In this document: positions 35,554 to 44,154 of the stretch, piece by piece
How positions within the stretch are numbered: the stretch's first letter is position 1
Layout: every line of letters begins with the position of its first letter
Source of the DNA: an uncultured Parabacteroides sp.
GTDB lineage: Bacteria > Bacteroidota > Bacteroidia > Bacteroidales > Tannerellaceae
Reading direction: 5' to 3'
NCBI GenBank assembly: GCA_900541965.1
Contig: UQLN01000019.1
Coordinates: forward strand, 1-64,000
Length of the DNA stretch: 64,000 bases
Notes under the pieces: generated by a model
Seen by the model: only the letters and a program-made list of their open reading frames with translations
Told to the model about the DNA's origin: nothing
The model's database searches: none
Program-made: the position numbers and the translations under genes

Positions 35554-38500
35554 TTAAAATGTTAAATTAATTCCAAATGCATATTGACGCATTGTTGAAT
35601 ATCCAACAGTAGTACGCATTTCTGGGTCCTGACCCGAGAATCCAGTGATAGCGAAAAGATTTTCTCCTGAGGCATAAACACGAAGTCTTTCTACATAGAA
35701 TTTTTTAGAAATAGTTTTTGGTAAAGTATACCCTAATGTCAAATTTCTAAGCTTGATAAAATTCCCTTTTTCCAAATGAAGAGAAGAACTAGCCGAACTC
35801 TGGGCACCAGAAACGTTTACCAAACGAGGTTGTTTTGAGGTAAGATTCGTCCTTTGATCGGATGGATTTTCAGGATCATAAAAATAATGGTCGTCAGCTA
35901 TAACATCAGGGATTGCATAACCATATACAGTTTCACTGGAGTTTCTAGAAGTAGAATAATAATAAATGCTAAATCCGGCTGCTCCCCCCCAAGTCATAGA
36001 AAAATCAAAATCTTTCCAGTTTGCACTAGCCTGAAAACCAAAGTTATATTTAGGAGTTGTTGATGTTCCTTGAAATTCAGAATCATATGAATTACCATAT
36101 ATACCATCAGCATTTGCATCTGCATAAATATATTCTCCATACCAAAGTGCATTTTTAGCAACGGCATTATATGGTTGGAAAGTATAACCGGCATCTTGCA
36201 TTGCTTGAAGCCATTGCATATCTTTTTCAGTACGTATCATACCATCTTTAGGACCGCCATTTATGTTAACTGTACCATCCGTATTAAAATACGAACCACT
36301 ACCTTTATAAACGTTAGGAAGATAAAATTCATTAATCTGATGCCCTTCAATAACTCTTGTTGTACTACCTGTAGAAACATCTCCTATATTAGTAGAATAT
36401 TCTGTATGGTCAGGATTCCACCCTCTTTCTAATTTACCTTTATATTTACTGACAAAGTTCTTATTGAAAGAGAACTGCCCTTTAATACTGTAACTGAAAT
36501 TTTTACCAATATTATCCCTCCATCCAAGTTCAAATTCAATACCTCTATTAGTAACCTCGGCTATATTTTCTTTTGGGGCAGTAGCTGTTCCCATTGCCAT
36601 ATACATATCCGGCGTATAAAGTATCCCTGTTGTCAGCTTATTATATACATCAATATTTCCTGTTAATTTATTATCAAAGAATCCATAATCAATACCGATA
36701 TTGGTAACTGCTGTTTCTTCCCAAGTAAGAGCGGCATTAGCTATAGATGTAATAGCAATACCACTTGCCAGTGCTTGTCCTGTGGAATAATTTGCGGCCG
36801 AATAAACAGACTGCCAATCATAATTACCTATTGAATTATTACCAAGTTTTCCCCAAGATGCACGAAGTTTGAGACTAGTCAGCCATTGTACAGTTTTTAA
36901 CCAGGATTCTTCAGTCAAACGCCAACCTGCAGAAAATGAAGGGAATGCCCCCCAACGATAATCCGGAGCAAATCTTGAAGAACCATCATAGCGTAAATTA
37001 AATTCAAATAAATACTTACTTTTATAAGCATAATTTACACGTCCAAAAACTGAACGAGCAGCATATCCCGTCCCATAACCGGATGTTGAATATGGAGTTG
37101 TTGCGGCATTAAAGTCGTTTACATTTGCATCTGTAAGTCCCAGTTTGTTAACATCAGTCTCTCTATATTTATAAGTTTGTTCTTCATAACCAAGCATAGC
37201 CGAAACATCATGAGAGCCAAAGGATTGATTATAATTAATCAAATGGTTTAACTTTGTTGTATTCTCTCTTGTATAATACATATAAGTATAAAGAGTAGCC
37301 GGATCCGCTGCACCTGTAGAAAAAGCGTCTTTAGAAAAACTATACTTACCAATAGAGGTGTTTACTGTCTTTTTCTCACGACGAATATCTTTGTAATAAA
37401 AATCAAAACTATATGTAAAATATTTCAAGAACTTAACCTGAGCATACCAATCTGTATAAAGTTGCGTATATTTATCGTATCCATCTACATTGGCCATATC
37501 CCAAAGAGGGTTATGTGATTGGGGATCATCCTCCGGTCCTTCCGGAGCTCCATATTTACCATCATAAAACGGGTATGTACAAGGAAGCATTTTCTGAGTA
37601 TTGATTGAATTAAAAAAACTACTGCCAGAATCACTTACATCCTGATCGGTTACATTCCCCCACGTACGCGTCCCAACTCTCAGCCAATCTGTAATATCCG
37701 AATACAAGTTAACACGTCCCATATACCTTGAATATCCTGTGTTTTTAACAACTCCTGGATTATCGATATAAGAAAAACTGATTGAGTAACCTGTTCGCTT
37801 TTCCTTTCCATTAATAGATATGGCATGCTTCTGCATCCATTCTTTCTTATAAATATTATCCCACCAATCCGTATTTGGATAAGCAACATAATTAGGATAA
37901 CCTGAAGTTGCGATTCCATCAGGATTAAGCTTTGCTGCTTCCCAAAGATCAATAGAACTTTGAGAAAATATGTCAGAATTCCCCAAATTATTAGATGACT
38001 CATTCATCAATTTCATATACTGAACATAATCCGAAATCGTATGAACTATTTTAAATGGCTCATTATAAGAGACTGTTCCATCATAAGTTACACTAATTTT
38101 ACCATCTGTACCATTTTTTGTAGTAATAAGGATTACCCCATTAGCTCCTCTATTTCCATATATAGCACAAGAAGCAGCATCTTTAAGTATCGAAACATTA
38201 GCAATATCCGAGGGATTAACCATGCTCATACTTTGCTCCATTCCATCTACAAGAATAAGAGGACTGGAAGAATTCAATGTCCCGACACCACGAATATTAT
38301 ATGAAAAACTTTCGGCATTGGGTTGCCCTGAACTCTGCATAATTTGAAGGCCAGGAGAAACACCACTAAGAGCTTGAGAAGCATCAACAACTGGTCTCGA
38401 CGCCATTTCCTCAAAATTAACAGTAGAAACCGAACCTGTTAAATTAACTTTCTTTTGAGTACTGTAACCAACCACGACAACCTCTTCTAGCGCCTGAGTA

Positions 38501-39117
38501 TCCTCTGATAACGTAATATCAACAATGGAACGGCCTTCAACCTGAATTTCTATTTTATTATATCCAATATAAGAAGCAACCAATATAGAATTATCAAATA
38601 CTGATAATGTATAATCTCCATCTAGACTTGTTATCGTTCCATTTGTTGTTCCTTTCTCCACTACATTGGCTCCAATGATCGGATTTCCATCTTTATCTTT
38701 AATGGTTCCTGTAATTTTCCTTTTCGTTTGTTGAGGTATTTTATCCGGAATTGACTTTGATAGGACAATGTAATTATCCGTAAATTCATATTTCAGCTTC
38801 CTGCCGCTTAATACTTCATCCAGAATCTCTGAAACTTTTGCTCTTTTCTTGCTCAATGTAACATTGAAGTTCGAGCGAATCTCGCTTGTGCTGTAAATAA
38901 TCAGATAATCGGTCTGTTGTTCTATTTCTTTAAACAGTTCTTCTATAGAAAGATTATTTGACCGGAACTCAACTATCGCATTCTGTGCCTCACCTTTTAC
39001 AGCAAACAGATGGGAGGCAAACATAAATATAAGTAGAAAGGTCATTTTCATAACACTGAATGCTTTTTTGCTTTTTTTGTGGCACACTGTATGCGTTAAC
39101 AAAGAATTTATTTTCAT
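35554..39117 (-). CDS. SusC-type transporter with N-terminal STN signalling domain
   Basis: 1187 residues. Long signal region (about 1-45; hydrophobic core FLLIFMFASHLFAV), STN domain (about 48-115: VEFRSNNLSIEELFKEIEQQ, YLIIYSTSEIRSNFNVTL, KLKYEFTDNYIVLS), carboxypeptidase-regulatory-like domain (about 133-215), TonB-box-like EEVVVVGYSTQKKVNLTGSV, plug domain with LSGVSPGLQIMQSSGQ and ILVDGMEQSMSM, then the barrel ending MRQYAFGINLTF. The STN domain is the part that contacts a FecR-type anti-sigma factor, and the fecR and ECF sigma genes are directly upstream, so substrate binding should switch on this operon. Partner SusD follows 29 bases later. Confidence 0.97.
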   Translation of the reverse strand: MKINSLLTHTVCHKKSKKAFSVMKMTFLLIFMFASHLFAVKGEAQNAIVEFRSNNLSIEELFKEIEQQTDYLIIYSTSEIRSNFNVTLSKKRAKVSEILDEVLSGRKLKYEFTDNYIVLSKSIPDKIPQQTKRKITGTIKDKDGNPIIGANVVEKGTTNGTITSLDGDYTLSVFDNSILVASYIGYNKIEIQVEGRSIVDITLSEDTQALEEVVVVGYSTQKKVNLTGSVSTVNFEEMASRPVVDASQALSGVSPGLQIMQSSGQPNAESFSYNIRGVGTLNSSSPLILVDGMEQSMSMVNPSDIANVSILKDAASCAIYGNRGANGVILITTKNGTDGKISVTYDGTVSYNEPFKIVHTISDYVQYMKLMNESSNNLGNSDIFSQSSIDLWEAAKLNPDGIATSGYPNYVAYPNTDWWDNIYKKEWMQKHAISINGKEKRTGYSISFSYIDNPGVVKNTGYSRYMGRVNLYSDITDWLRVGTRTWGNVTDQDVSDSGSSFFNSINTQKMLPCTYPFYDGKYGAPEGPEDDPQSHNPLWDMANVDGYDKYTQLYTDWYAQVKFLKYFTYSFDFYYKDIRREKKTVNTSIGKYSFSKDAFSTGAADPATLYTYMYYTRENTTKLNHLINYNQSFGSHDVSAMLGYEEQTYKYRETDVNKLGLTDANVNDFNAATTPYSTSGYGTGYAARSVFGRVNYAYKSKYLFEFNLRYDGSSRFAPDYRWGAFPSFSAGWRLTEESWLKTVQWLTSLKLRASWGKLGNNSIGNYDWQSVYSAANYSTGQALASGIAITSIANAALTWEETAVTNIGIDYGFFDNKLTGNIDVYNKLTTGILYTPDMYMAMGTATAPKENIAEVTNRGIEFELGWRDNIGKNFSYSIKGQFSFNKNFVSKYKGKLERGWNPDHTEYSTNIGDVSTGSTTRVIEGHQINEFYLPNVYKGSGSYFNTDGTVNINGGPKDGMIRTEKDMQWLQAMQDAGYTFQPYNAVAKNALWYGEYIYADANADGIYGNSYDSEFQGTSTTPKYNFGFQASANWKDFDFSMTWGGAAGFSIYYYSTSRNSSETVYGYAIPDVIADDHYFYDPENPSDQRTNLTSKQPRLVNVSGAQSSASSSLHLEKGNFIKLRNLTLGYTLPKTISKKFYVERLRVYASGENLFAITGFSGQDPEMRTTVGYSTMRQYAFGINLTF

Positions 39118-39170
39118 ACCTTTGCTTTATTAAGTAAATACTATTTTTAATCTCAATGGGTTTACTTGTC

Positions 39171-39208
39171 AAATCGGTAGGTGCGGGAACATCTGCCGAT
39201 TTTTCTTT
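39171..39208 (+). other. Hairpin with plus-strand T-tract between fecR and susC
   Basis: AAATCGGTAGGTG (39171-39183) pairs with CATCTGCCGATTT (39190-39202), two G-T pairs, then TTCTTTTT on the plus strand. The neighbouring genes run on the minus strand, where no T-tract follows, so it may be a stem in the fecR-susC message (attenuation or processing) or a terminator for antisense RNA. Confidence 0.45.
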
Positions 39209-39273
39209 TTATACTTTTCACGGACTCATAGGCTTTTCTGTTTTAAGTGTTAACAACTAATGATTCGATTTTA

Positions 39274-40251
39274 TCACTTGGATAATGTGATTTGGTTCAA
39301 TCCTTCATTCTTCTCTATTTTGAATTTATGTATTTTCTGTATCACTTGAAGGATGGTTAAGATGCCATCTCGCTGGCGGAATTTCCCGACATATTCATAA
39401 TCTAAAATCTCCGGATCTTTCACATTGATTTTTACATCGTAATATAATTCCAGCTTCTCGATAATACTACCCAGTTTTTGTTTTTTGAATGTGTAAAGTC
39501 CCTCACGCCAAAGCAACATATCCGGGTCCATTTCCTTTAGTTCAAGTTTATATCCATTCTGGACTAAACATTGTCCCGGAGACAATATCTTTCCTGTGGA
39601 TTCCATTTCCGGAAAATATGTTTTCACTGAACCTTTTTGCAAATACACTTCCGTATATCCGGCTGCCGGATAGGAAGATACATTAAATTCGGTACCCAAT
39701 GCTTTTACATCGATCGTAGATGTAGAGACGATAAAAGGGACCTGTTTATTCGGTGCCACAACAAAGAACCCTTCTCCTGAAAGGGAAACTCTCCGTTCAT
39801 TTGTAAAAGTAGAAGGATAAGTAAGTCTTGAACCAGCATTCAACCACACTTTTGAGCCATCCGGCAATGTCAGTTCGGCACGTTGGCCAGGCGGCACATA
39901 GAGTTCTTGCTGCATGGCAATTGCTTCCGGTTTCATATGGTAGGAATAATAATACAATGACACTATCCAGGAAGAGAGTATCGCGATGATGAATATAGCG
40001 GCATACCGTCCCCAACGTTGGATAAATAATCTTCTTTTCTGTTGTTCTACGAGCCGTTTAAATTGTTTGTATTTTGCTCTTCCAAGTGATATATCCGCTG
40101 CAGCACTTTGCAATCCCATTAAACTGTATAGCTGCTGATATGCTATCATACGGGATTTTAATGTGGAATCATGGCTGGCTTCTTTTAATAGAGATTCTTC
40201 CTCTGTTCGATCCAACTCTCCCTGATAATATTTGATGATTCGTTCGTCCAC
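39274..40251 (-). CDS. FecR-family anti-sigma factor
   Basis: 325 residues. N-terminal cytoplasmic part (about 1-80) that holds the sigma factor, a single membrane segment (about 83-105, YAAIFIIAILSSWIVSLYYY), and a periplasmic FecR domain with ELYVPPGQRAELTLPDGSKVWLNAGSRLTYP, VKALGTEFNVSSYP and a C-terminal DUF4974-like part ending FKIEKNEGLNQITLSK. It keeps the ECF sigma factor inactive until the STN domain of the loaded SusC signals across the envelope. Located between the sigma gene (78 bases upstream) and susC (about 156 bases downstream), the classical order. Confidence 0.95.
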   Translation of the reverse strand: MDERIIKYYQGELDRTEEESLLKEASHDSTLKSRMIAYQQLYSLMGLQSAAADISLGRAKYKQFKRLVEQQKRRLFIQRWGRYAAIFIIAILSSWIVSLYYYSYHMKPEAIAMQQELYVPPGQRAELTLPDGSKVWLNAGSRLTYPSTFTNERRVSLSGEGFFVVAPNKQVPFIVSTSTIDVKALGTEFNVSSYPAAGYTEVYLQKGSVKTYFPEMESTGKILSPGQCLVQNGYKLELKEMDPDMLLWREGLYTFKKQKLGSIIEKLELYYDVKINVKDPEILDYEYVGKFRQRDGILTILQVIQKIHKFKIEKNEGLNQITLSK

Positions 40252-40329
40252 TTCTCTTTTATTTTTATTAAGTAAACGAACTGGCCCAAAAAATCCCCTA
40301 AAAGATTTTTATATTTCTTTTGAAAACGA

Positions 40330-40866
40330 TTAAAAAAGGAAAATCAGTAATGGCAGATAGTCTTTCAATTCTTCTTTCAACTTTTTATAAGCAATTGTCA
40401 TTTGGCTTTCTACGGTTTTCACCGAGATACATAATTCATCGGCTATCTCCTTTTGTTTTTTTCCTTCCAACTTATTCTTTATAAAGATTTCACGGCAACG
40501 CTCAGGTAAAGAGTCAAGAGCCTTCTGAATTATTTTTTCCAATTTTCGTTCCGAGCCCCAATCCGTATCAAAAGATTCCAACGAATCAAATTTCATCTGA
40601 AGGGATAAAGAGAACTCTTCCTGCATTTTTTTAGCGGCTTCCTGTTCCAGCAGTTTATGCCGAAGATAATCGATGCATTTATTCTTCACAGCCGTAAACA
40701 GATAGGCGACGCTGTTTATCTGGTCATTTAATAAAGATTGTTTCTGGTAGAGATCCAGAAAAACATCTTGTGTAATATTTTCAGCGTCTTCTTCCGAGAG
40801 TACATATTCCCGCGCAAAACACTTCGCACGTGAATACCATGTTATGTAAAAATGCTCAAAATCCAT
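40330..40866 (-). CDS. ECF-type RNA polymerase sigma factor
   Basis: 178 residues. Region 2: FYITWYSRAKCFAREYVLSEEDAENITQDVFLDLYQKQ and SVAYLFTAVKNKCIDYLRH; region 4: LPERCREIFIKNKLEGKKQKEIADELCISVKTVESQMTIAYKKLKEELKD (helix-turn-helix). It directs RNA polymerase to the adjacent SusCD operon when released by the FecR protein encoded next. No other regulator type is present in the locus. The promoter of the gene itself has an unusually good match to the house-keeping consensus, and the -33 box touches the tspO remnant upstream. Confidence 0.96.
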   Translation of the reverse strand: MDFEHFYITWYSRAKCFAREYVLSEEDAENITQDVFLDLYQKQSLLNDQINSVAYLFTAVKNKCIDYLRHKLLEQEAAKKMQEEFSLSLQMKFDSLESFDTDWGSERKLEKIIQKALDSLPERCREIFIKNKLEGKKQKEIADELCISVKTVESQMTIAYKKLKEELKDYLPLLIFLF

Positions 40867-40891
40867 CCTTTTCCATCTTTATCCTGCCCCA

Positions 40892-40924
40892 CAAATATAA
40901 TCCAATTTTGCGATAACCGGCAAA
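40892..40924 (-). promoter_or_regulatory. Promoter of the ECF sigma gene
   Basis: On the minus strand: TTTG (40924-40921), 21 bases, TATATTTG (40899-40892); ATG at 40866. The -33 box lies at the edge of the deleted tspO copy. Confidence 0.65.
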
Positions 40925-41077
40925 TCCTTTATTAGGATTCATCAATATTCCTACACTTGACCTCTGTGCGACAATGTATGAGATAAAGAACTATCCGATC
41001 AAAAAAGTCAGCTTTTTCTTATTCCTACCTTATTTATCTTGGATTTATTTTGCAACATATTTTGAATGGGAACATCT
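40913..41077 (+). pseudogene. Remnant of a second tspO copy (3' part only)
   Basis: Bases 40922-41077 match 43678-43833 of the intact tspO at roughly 88% by eye, with one single-base insertion near the end. Translated, they read NPLLGFINIPTLDLCATMYE and KKVSFFLFLPYLSWIYFATY, followed by a frameshift. Only the last third of the gene remains. Directly before it, ATAACCGGCAAA (40913-40924) is the same 12-mer found at 43285-43296, upstream of the intact gene, so the remnant looks like a tspO copy from which some 380 bases were deleted between short CAAA repeats. Same orientation as the intact gene, 2.7 kb away. Confidence 0.8.
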
Positions 41078-41085
41078 ATACGTTT

Positions 41086-41122
41086 AAAGAAAAAAGAACG
41101 CCCAGACAGTAAAGTTTGGGCG
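41086..41122 (-). terminator. Terminator of the 505-residue lipoprotein gene
   Basis: On the minus strand CGCCCA (41122-41117) pairs with TGGGCG (41104-41099), followed by TTCTTTTTTC. It lies about 90 bases after the stop of the gene at 41211. Confidence 0.7.
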
Positions 41123-41210
41123 CGAATTACTCAATCGAGTACTCTTTAAGTTCTATTTATATTGCATAAATTATATGGTTTCTTATACAAATAAAATCGT
41201 CACGTTATCA

Positions 41211-42728
41211 TTATTCTGAATAATACAAACAATAGAATCGCTGATTAGAATCGGGAGCACTATCCCATTGAGTTATAGTCAGAACCGGTTGTCTGGAGGC
41301 CGCTTTACACCATATGACACCTAATCTAAAATCTCCACTGTTCCAGTCTTTACTATCAAAAACAACCCCTCTATAATACAATATGAAATTATAATTATAC
41401 CAATGTTCATGTTCAACATCATACCCATCAGAAGAAAATAATATTCTACTATTCACTTTTGTACTACTACCTTTAACACTAAACCCTACACTACAAAGGA
41501 TTTCTTCAAGAGACATCTTTTGTTCCGAACGCGAATTGTAGAACTTATATATTAGCTCAATCTCACCTCGATTCAAATGTTTATATTTACGAGGAACCGA
41601 ATTATTTCCATAATTCATAACCGTAGGCAGATAAGTATAATCCGAATCAGAAGATCCCTTATCCACATACATTATATTTCCAGTCCTCATTTCTTTAGAA
41701 ACACCATTTTTATAATCAGTATACCAATCATAAGGAACTTCTAGTATTTCTTTTTGAAATTTTCGTCCTTCCATTCTTGGTATATAACAAATATTTACCC
41801 CTGAGTTATATGTATCATAGTTCACTTTGTATATGCTGCTAAACTTTTCCATAGACAATACAGTTTGGCCTAATGAAGAAATATCATCCGGAGTATTAAT
41901 CAAATTTTCATACATATTGGATAAAGAAAAAGCAATTGCTAAAAGAGCAATATCTCTATCTCTACAATTTTCACGCCATGCAAATGATTCCTGTTCAAAC
42001 CCAAAGAACTTCGATGCAAATTCGTCATAAACCTGAAAATAATTCTTTTGTTCTGCGGCTATAGACATTACTTTCTTTGCATAATTTATCGTTGCATAAT
42101 TGGCACTCCCTGCTCCATTTATATTGGATTCACCCCATTTCCTAACAACTTCTTTCCTCTTTGATATGCGTTCCTCCAGACTTAGGTTTTTATTTTTATC
42201 TAATGCTTGAAGAGTAAGCCAAGAATCTACGGTTTTTGACTGCAAATTAATATACATAGTCTCTTTTTCTCTAAAAGCGCCATCATAATTTGCCAGTTTA
42301 ACCTCGTTTTTTAAAGCATCAATCGATGTTTGGATATCACCTAACCTGTTTATAATCTCATCTAATTTCGATTGTGTCTCATCTGGTATAAAAATTCCCA
42401 CTAATTCTTCCGCAGCATAACCCTCAAGAAGAAAAAAAGCATTTCCTGCAATCTGTTGCCCTATAAACCCTAAGAGAGTAGTAAAACCGAATCCTTCAGT
42501 ACCACTATTGGCTTTCGTCTTAACATCTCCCTCATACCATCTTTGATAAAGACAATCTACATGTTGTGTAGAGGCAATTGTAGTAGAAGGATTTGCATTT
42601 AAAGGTCTTTCTCCTATAATAGCATCATCCAAGTGATTATTACACCCTGTAAAGCACACGACATAACTAATGGCAAGTAAATTAAAAGATACAACATGCT
42701 TCTTTGCCATCAACCATTTTTCTTTCAT
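41211..42728 (-). CDS. Unrecognised 505-residue lipoprotein with hydrophobic segment and coiled coil
   Basis: I do not recognise a family. Lipoprotein signal ends VVCFTGC (Cys29). Residues 79-114 are markedly hydrophobic and Gly-rich (GFGFTTLLGFIGQQIAGNAF, then a second stretch to GIFI), immediately followed by a heptad-like segment KLDEIINRLGDIQTSIDALKNEV (120-142) and further helices to about 250. The rest is Asn/Tyr-rich and probably beta-structured, ending ITQWDSAPDSNQRFYCLYYSE. A helical membrane-active part followed by a beta domain recalls alpha-helical pore-forming toxins, but that is a shape argument only. Start at 42728 is favoured by a good Shine-Dalgarno sequence. It sits alone between two tspO copies, A/T-richer than its neighbours, and is probably acquired. 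Confidence 0.75.
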   Translation of the reverse strand: MKEKWLMAKKHVVSFNLLAISYVVCFTGCNNHLDDAIIGERPLNANPSTTIASTQHVDCLYQRWYEGDVKTKANSGTEGFGFTTLLGFIGQQIAGNAFFLLEGYAAEELVGIFIPDETQSKLDEIINRLGDIQTSIDALKNEVKLANYDGAFREKETMYINLQSKTVDSWLTLQALDKNKNLSLEERISKRKEVVRKWGESNINGAGSANYATINYAKKVMSIAAEQKNYFQVYDEFASKFFGFEQESFAWRENCRDRDIALLAIAFSLSNMYENLINTPDDISSLGQTVLSMEKFSSIYKVNYDTYNSGVNICYIPRMEGRKFQKEILEVPYDWYTDYKNGVSKEMRTGNIMYVDKGSSDSDYTYLPTVMNYGNNSVPRKYKHLNRGEIELIYKFYNSRSEQKMSLEEILCSVGFSVKGSSTKVNSRILFSSDGYDVEHEHWYNYNFILYYRGVVFDSKDWNSGDFRLGVIWCKAASRQPVLTITQWDSAPDSNQRFYCLYYSE

Positions 42729-42736
42729 AATTCAAT

Positions 42737-42742
42737 CTCCTT
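42737..42742 (-). promoter_or_regulatory. Strong Shine-Dalgarno sequence of the 505-residue lipoprotein gene
   Basis: AAGGAG on the minus strand, eight bases before the ATG at 42728. Such sequences are uncommon in Bacteroidota and here fix the start and hint at foreign origin. Confidence 0.7.
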
Positions 42743-43382
42743 GTAATTTAATTTCTAAAAATTATATATGTAAACTTTTCATTATGTCTCATTTTATTGA
42801 TCATTTCAATTACTTACATCACAATAAAAGTAGATCCTCACTTTACTATTATTTCCCCTTTTCGAGAGTGCAAAATTACACTGCCTGTTTCTATTCTAAT
42901 AGCTATTTTTACTGCAACGACAAAAACACGTACTGAAACGTACAAAGAAGTACTCTAAAATGATTCCAAAGGGATTAATATATATATTTTATCACATCTA
43001 TTATTACATAACCACATTAAAATCAATTGTTTTTTAGATGACTGGATTTGAAAACAGAAGACTGAAATAAAGGTAGAATTAATCGATATTGACAGTTTCA
43101 GTGAAACGGAAATTGCAAATATTGATACCGTAATATCCATTATTTCCCTCTTAATATATCCAATAGAAATAAGAAAGGCTGAAAATAATGCTTTTGATAG
43201 CCATATTTTAATGCATGAATTTTTACAAAGACTGGATTTGAACCATCCGACTATGCCACATGATAATGGTCTGATGATCCTTGCATAACCGGCAAAACTG
43301 TTGATTGTAAGTGGAAATTAAAACCAGAACGACTCTTCCCTTGTTATACAAGAAAGCTAAATGATATTATCCCAACAAGAAC
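42743..43382 (+). other. Long intergenic region with a start-less open frame
   Basis: No confident gene. On the minus strand TAATTTTG (42878-42871) could be the -7 box of the lipoprotein gene, without a -33 partner. On the plus strand, 43052-43288 is open for 78 codons (VELIDIDSFSETEIANIDTV ... LMHEFLQRLDLNHPTMPHDN) but has no ATG except one 25 codons from its end; it looks like a decayed gene tail. The stop overlaps ATAACCGGCAAA (43285-43296), the 12-mer also found at the tspO remnant. ACTGGATTTGAA occurs at 43041 and again at about 43231. Confidence 0.5.
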
Positions 43383-43847
43383 ATGAGAAAGGTTGTCGCA
43401 ATAATTATTCCGATATTGATATGTTTCTTTGTCGGATTGACTGCAAGTTATTTTCAGGCAGATGCTATTAAAACATGGTACCCGCTTCTCAATAAACCGG
43501 CTCTAACACCTCCAAATATAGTATTTCCGATTGCGTGGAGCATTATCTACCTCAGTATTGGAATATCTATCGGAATAATATCAGTCTCTGCCTCAATAAA
43601 GAGAAAGACATTGATCAGGCTTTTTGGTATCCAGTTAATTTTCAATTTTGCATGGAGTATCCTATTTTTCTATTTACAAAATCCTTTATTAGGATTCATC
43701 GATATTCTTATACTCGACATATGCGTGACAATGTATGCGATTAAGAGCTATCCAATCAGAAAAGTCAGCTCTTTCTTATTCCTGCCTTATTTACTTTGGA
43801 TTTATTTTGCAACATATTTGAATGGGTACATCTTACTAAATAATTAA
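43383..43847 (+). CDS. tspO: TspO/MBR-family membrane protein (tryptophan-rich sensory protein)
   Basis: 154 residues with five predicted membrane helices, the family fold. Hallmarks: WYPLLNKPALTPPNIVFPIAWSIIYLSIGISIG (the WYxxLxKPxxxPP loop and PxAWxxLY), IQLIFNFAWSILFFYLQNPLLG (the NxxWSxxFF motif) and FLFLPYLLWIYFATYLNGYI. TspO proteins bind porphyrins and related ligands in the membrane and act in stress signalling or tetrapyrrole breakdown. It is the intact version of the fragment at 40922-41077. Single-gene unit, before a tRNA gene on the opposite strand. Confidence 0.93.
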   Translation: MRKVVAIIIPILICFFVGLTASYFQADAIKTWYPLLNKPALTPPNIVFPIAWSIIYLSIGISIGIISVSASIKRKTLIRLFGIQLIFNFAWSILFFYLQNPLLGFIDILILDICVTMYAIKSYPIRKVSSFLFLPYLLWIYFATYLNGYILLNN

Positions 43848-43936
43848 GAGAATGTGTTTTATCTACATTGGTTTTTGAATTTACTCAACATAATCCATTT
43901 AAATTAAATTCCCTCAGGATTTCGGTATGAGCCCAT

Positions 43937-43958
43937 TTTACCAGTAAATTTACCAGTA
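43937..43958 (+). repeat. Two direct TTTACCAGTA copies next to tRNA-Arg
   Basis: TTTACCAGTA at 43937-43946 and 43949-43958, 12 bases apart, about 55 bases beyond the tRNA 3' end. Short direct repeats next to a tRNA gene are typical of integrase arm or core sites; no integrase gene is present. Confidence 0.5.
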
Positions 43959-43960
43959 CA

Positions 43961-44008
43961 AAATTAAACCCCTCTGTAAATAAAAAAATTACAGAGGGGT
44001 TTAATTTT
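43961..44008 (-). terminator. Terminator of the tRNA-Arg gene
   Basis: AAATTAAACCCCTCTGTAA (43961-43979) and its perfect 19-base inverted copy (43989-44007) around a nine-base A/T loop, with T-rich sequence on either side. It lies 7 bases past the tRNA end and can also serve the converging tspO gene. Confidence 0.9.
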
Positions 44009-44014
44009 AATTTG

Positions 44015-44088
<74 letters not shown>

Positions 44089-44104
44089 ATCCTTATTTGC
44101 GGTG

Positions 44105-44135
44105 CAAAGGTAGCATTTTTATTTAATTATGCAAA
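44105..44135 (-). promoter_or_regulatory. Promoter of tRNA-Arg
   Basis: On the minus strand: TTTG (44135-44132), 19 bases, TACCTTTG (44112-44105): a textbook -33/-7 pair, 17 bases before the first base of the tRNA. Confidence 0.85.
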
Positions 44136-44154
44136 GACTTCATATCTTTTTTTA

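Noticed and set aside
40922..41077. A functional small tspO-like gene
   Set aside because: Only the last third remains, without a start, and it has a frameshift.
42955..43140. A minus-strand hydrophobic 61-codon gene
   Set aside because: It is antisense to the start-less open frame, low in complexity and without a promoter.
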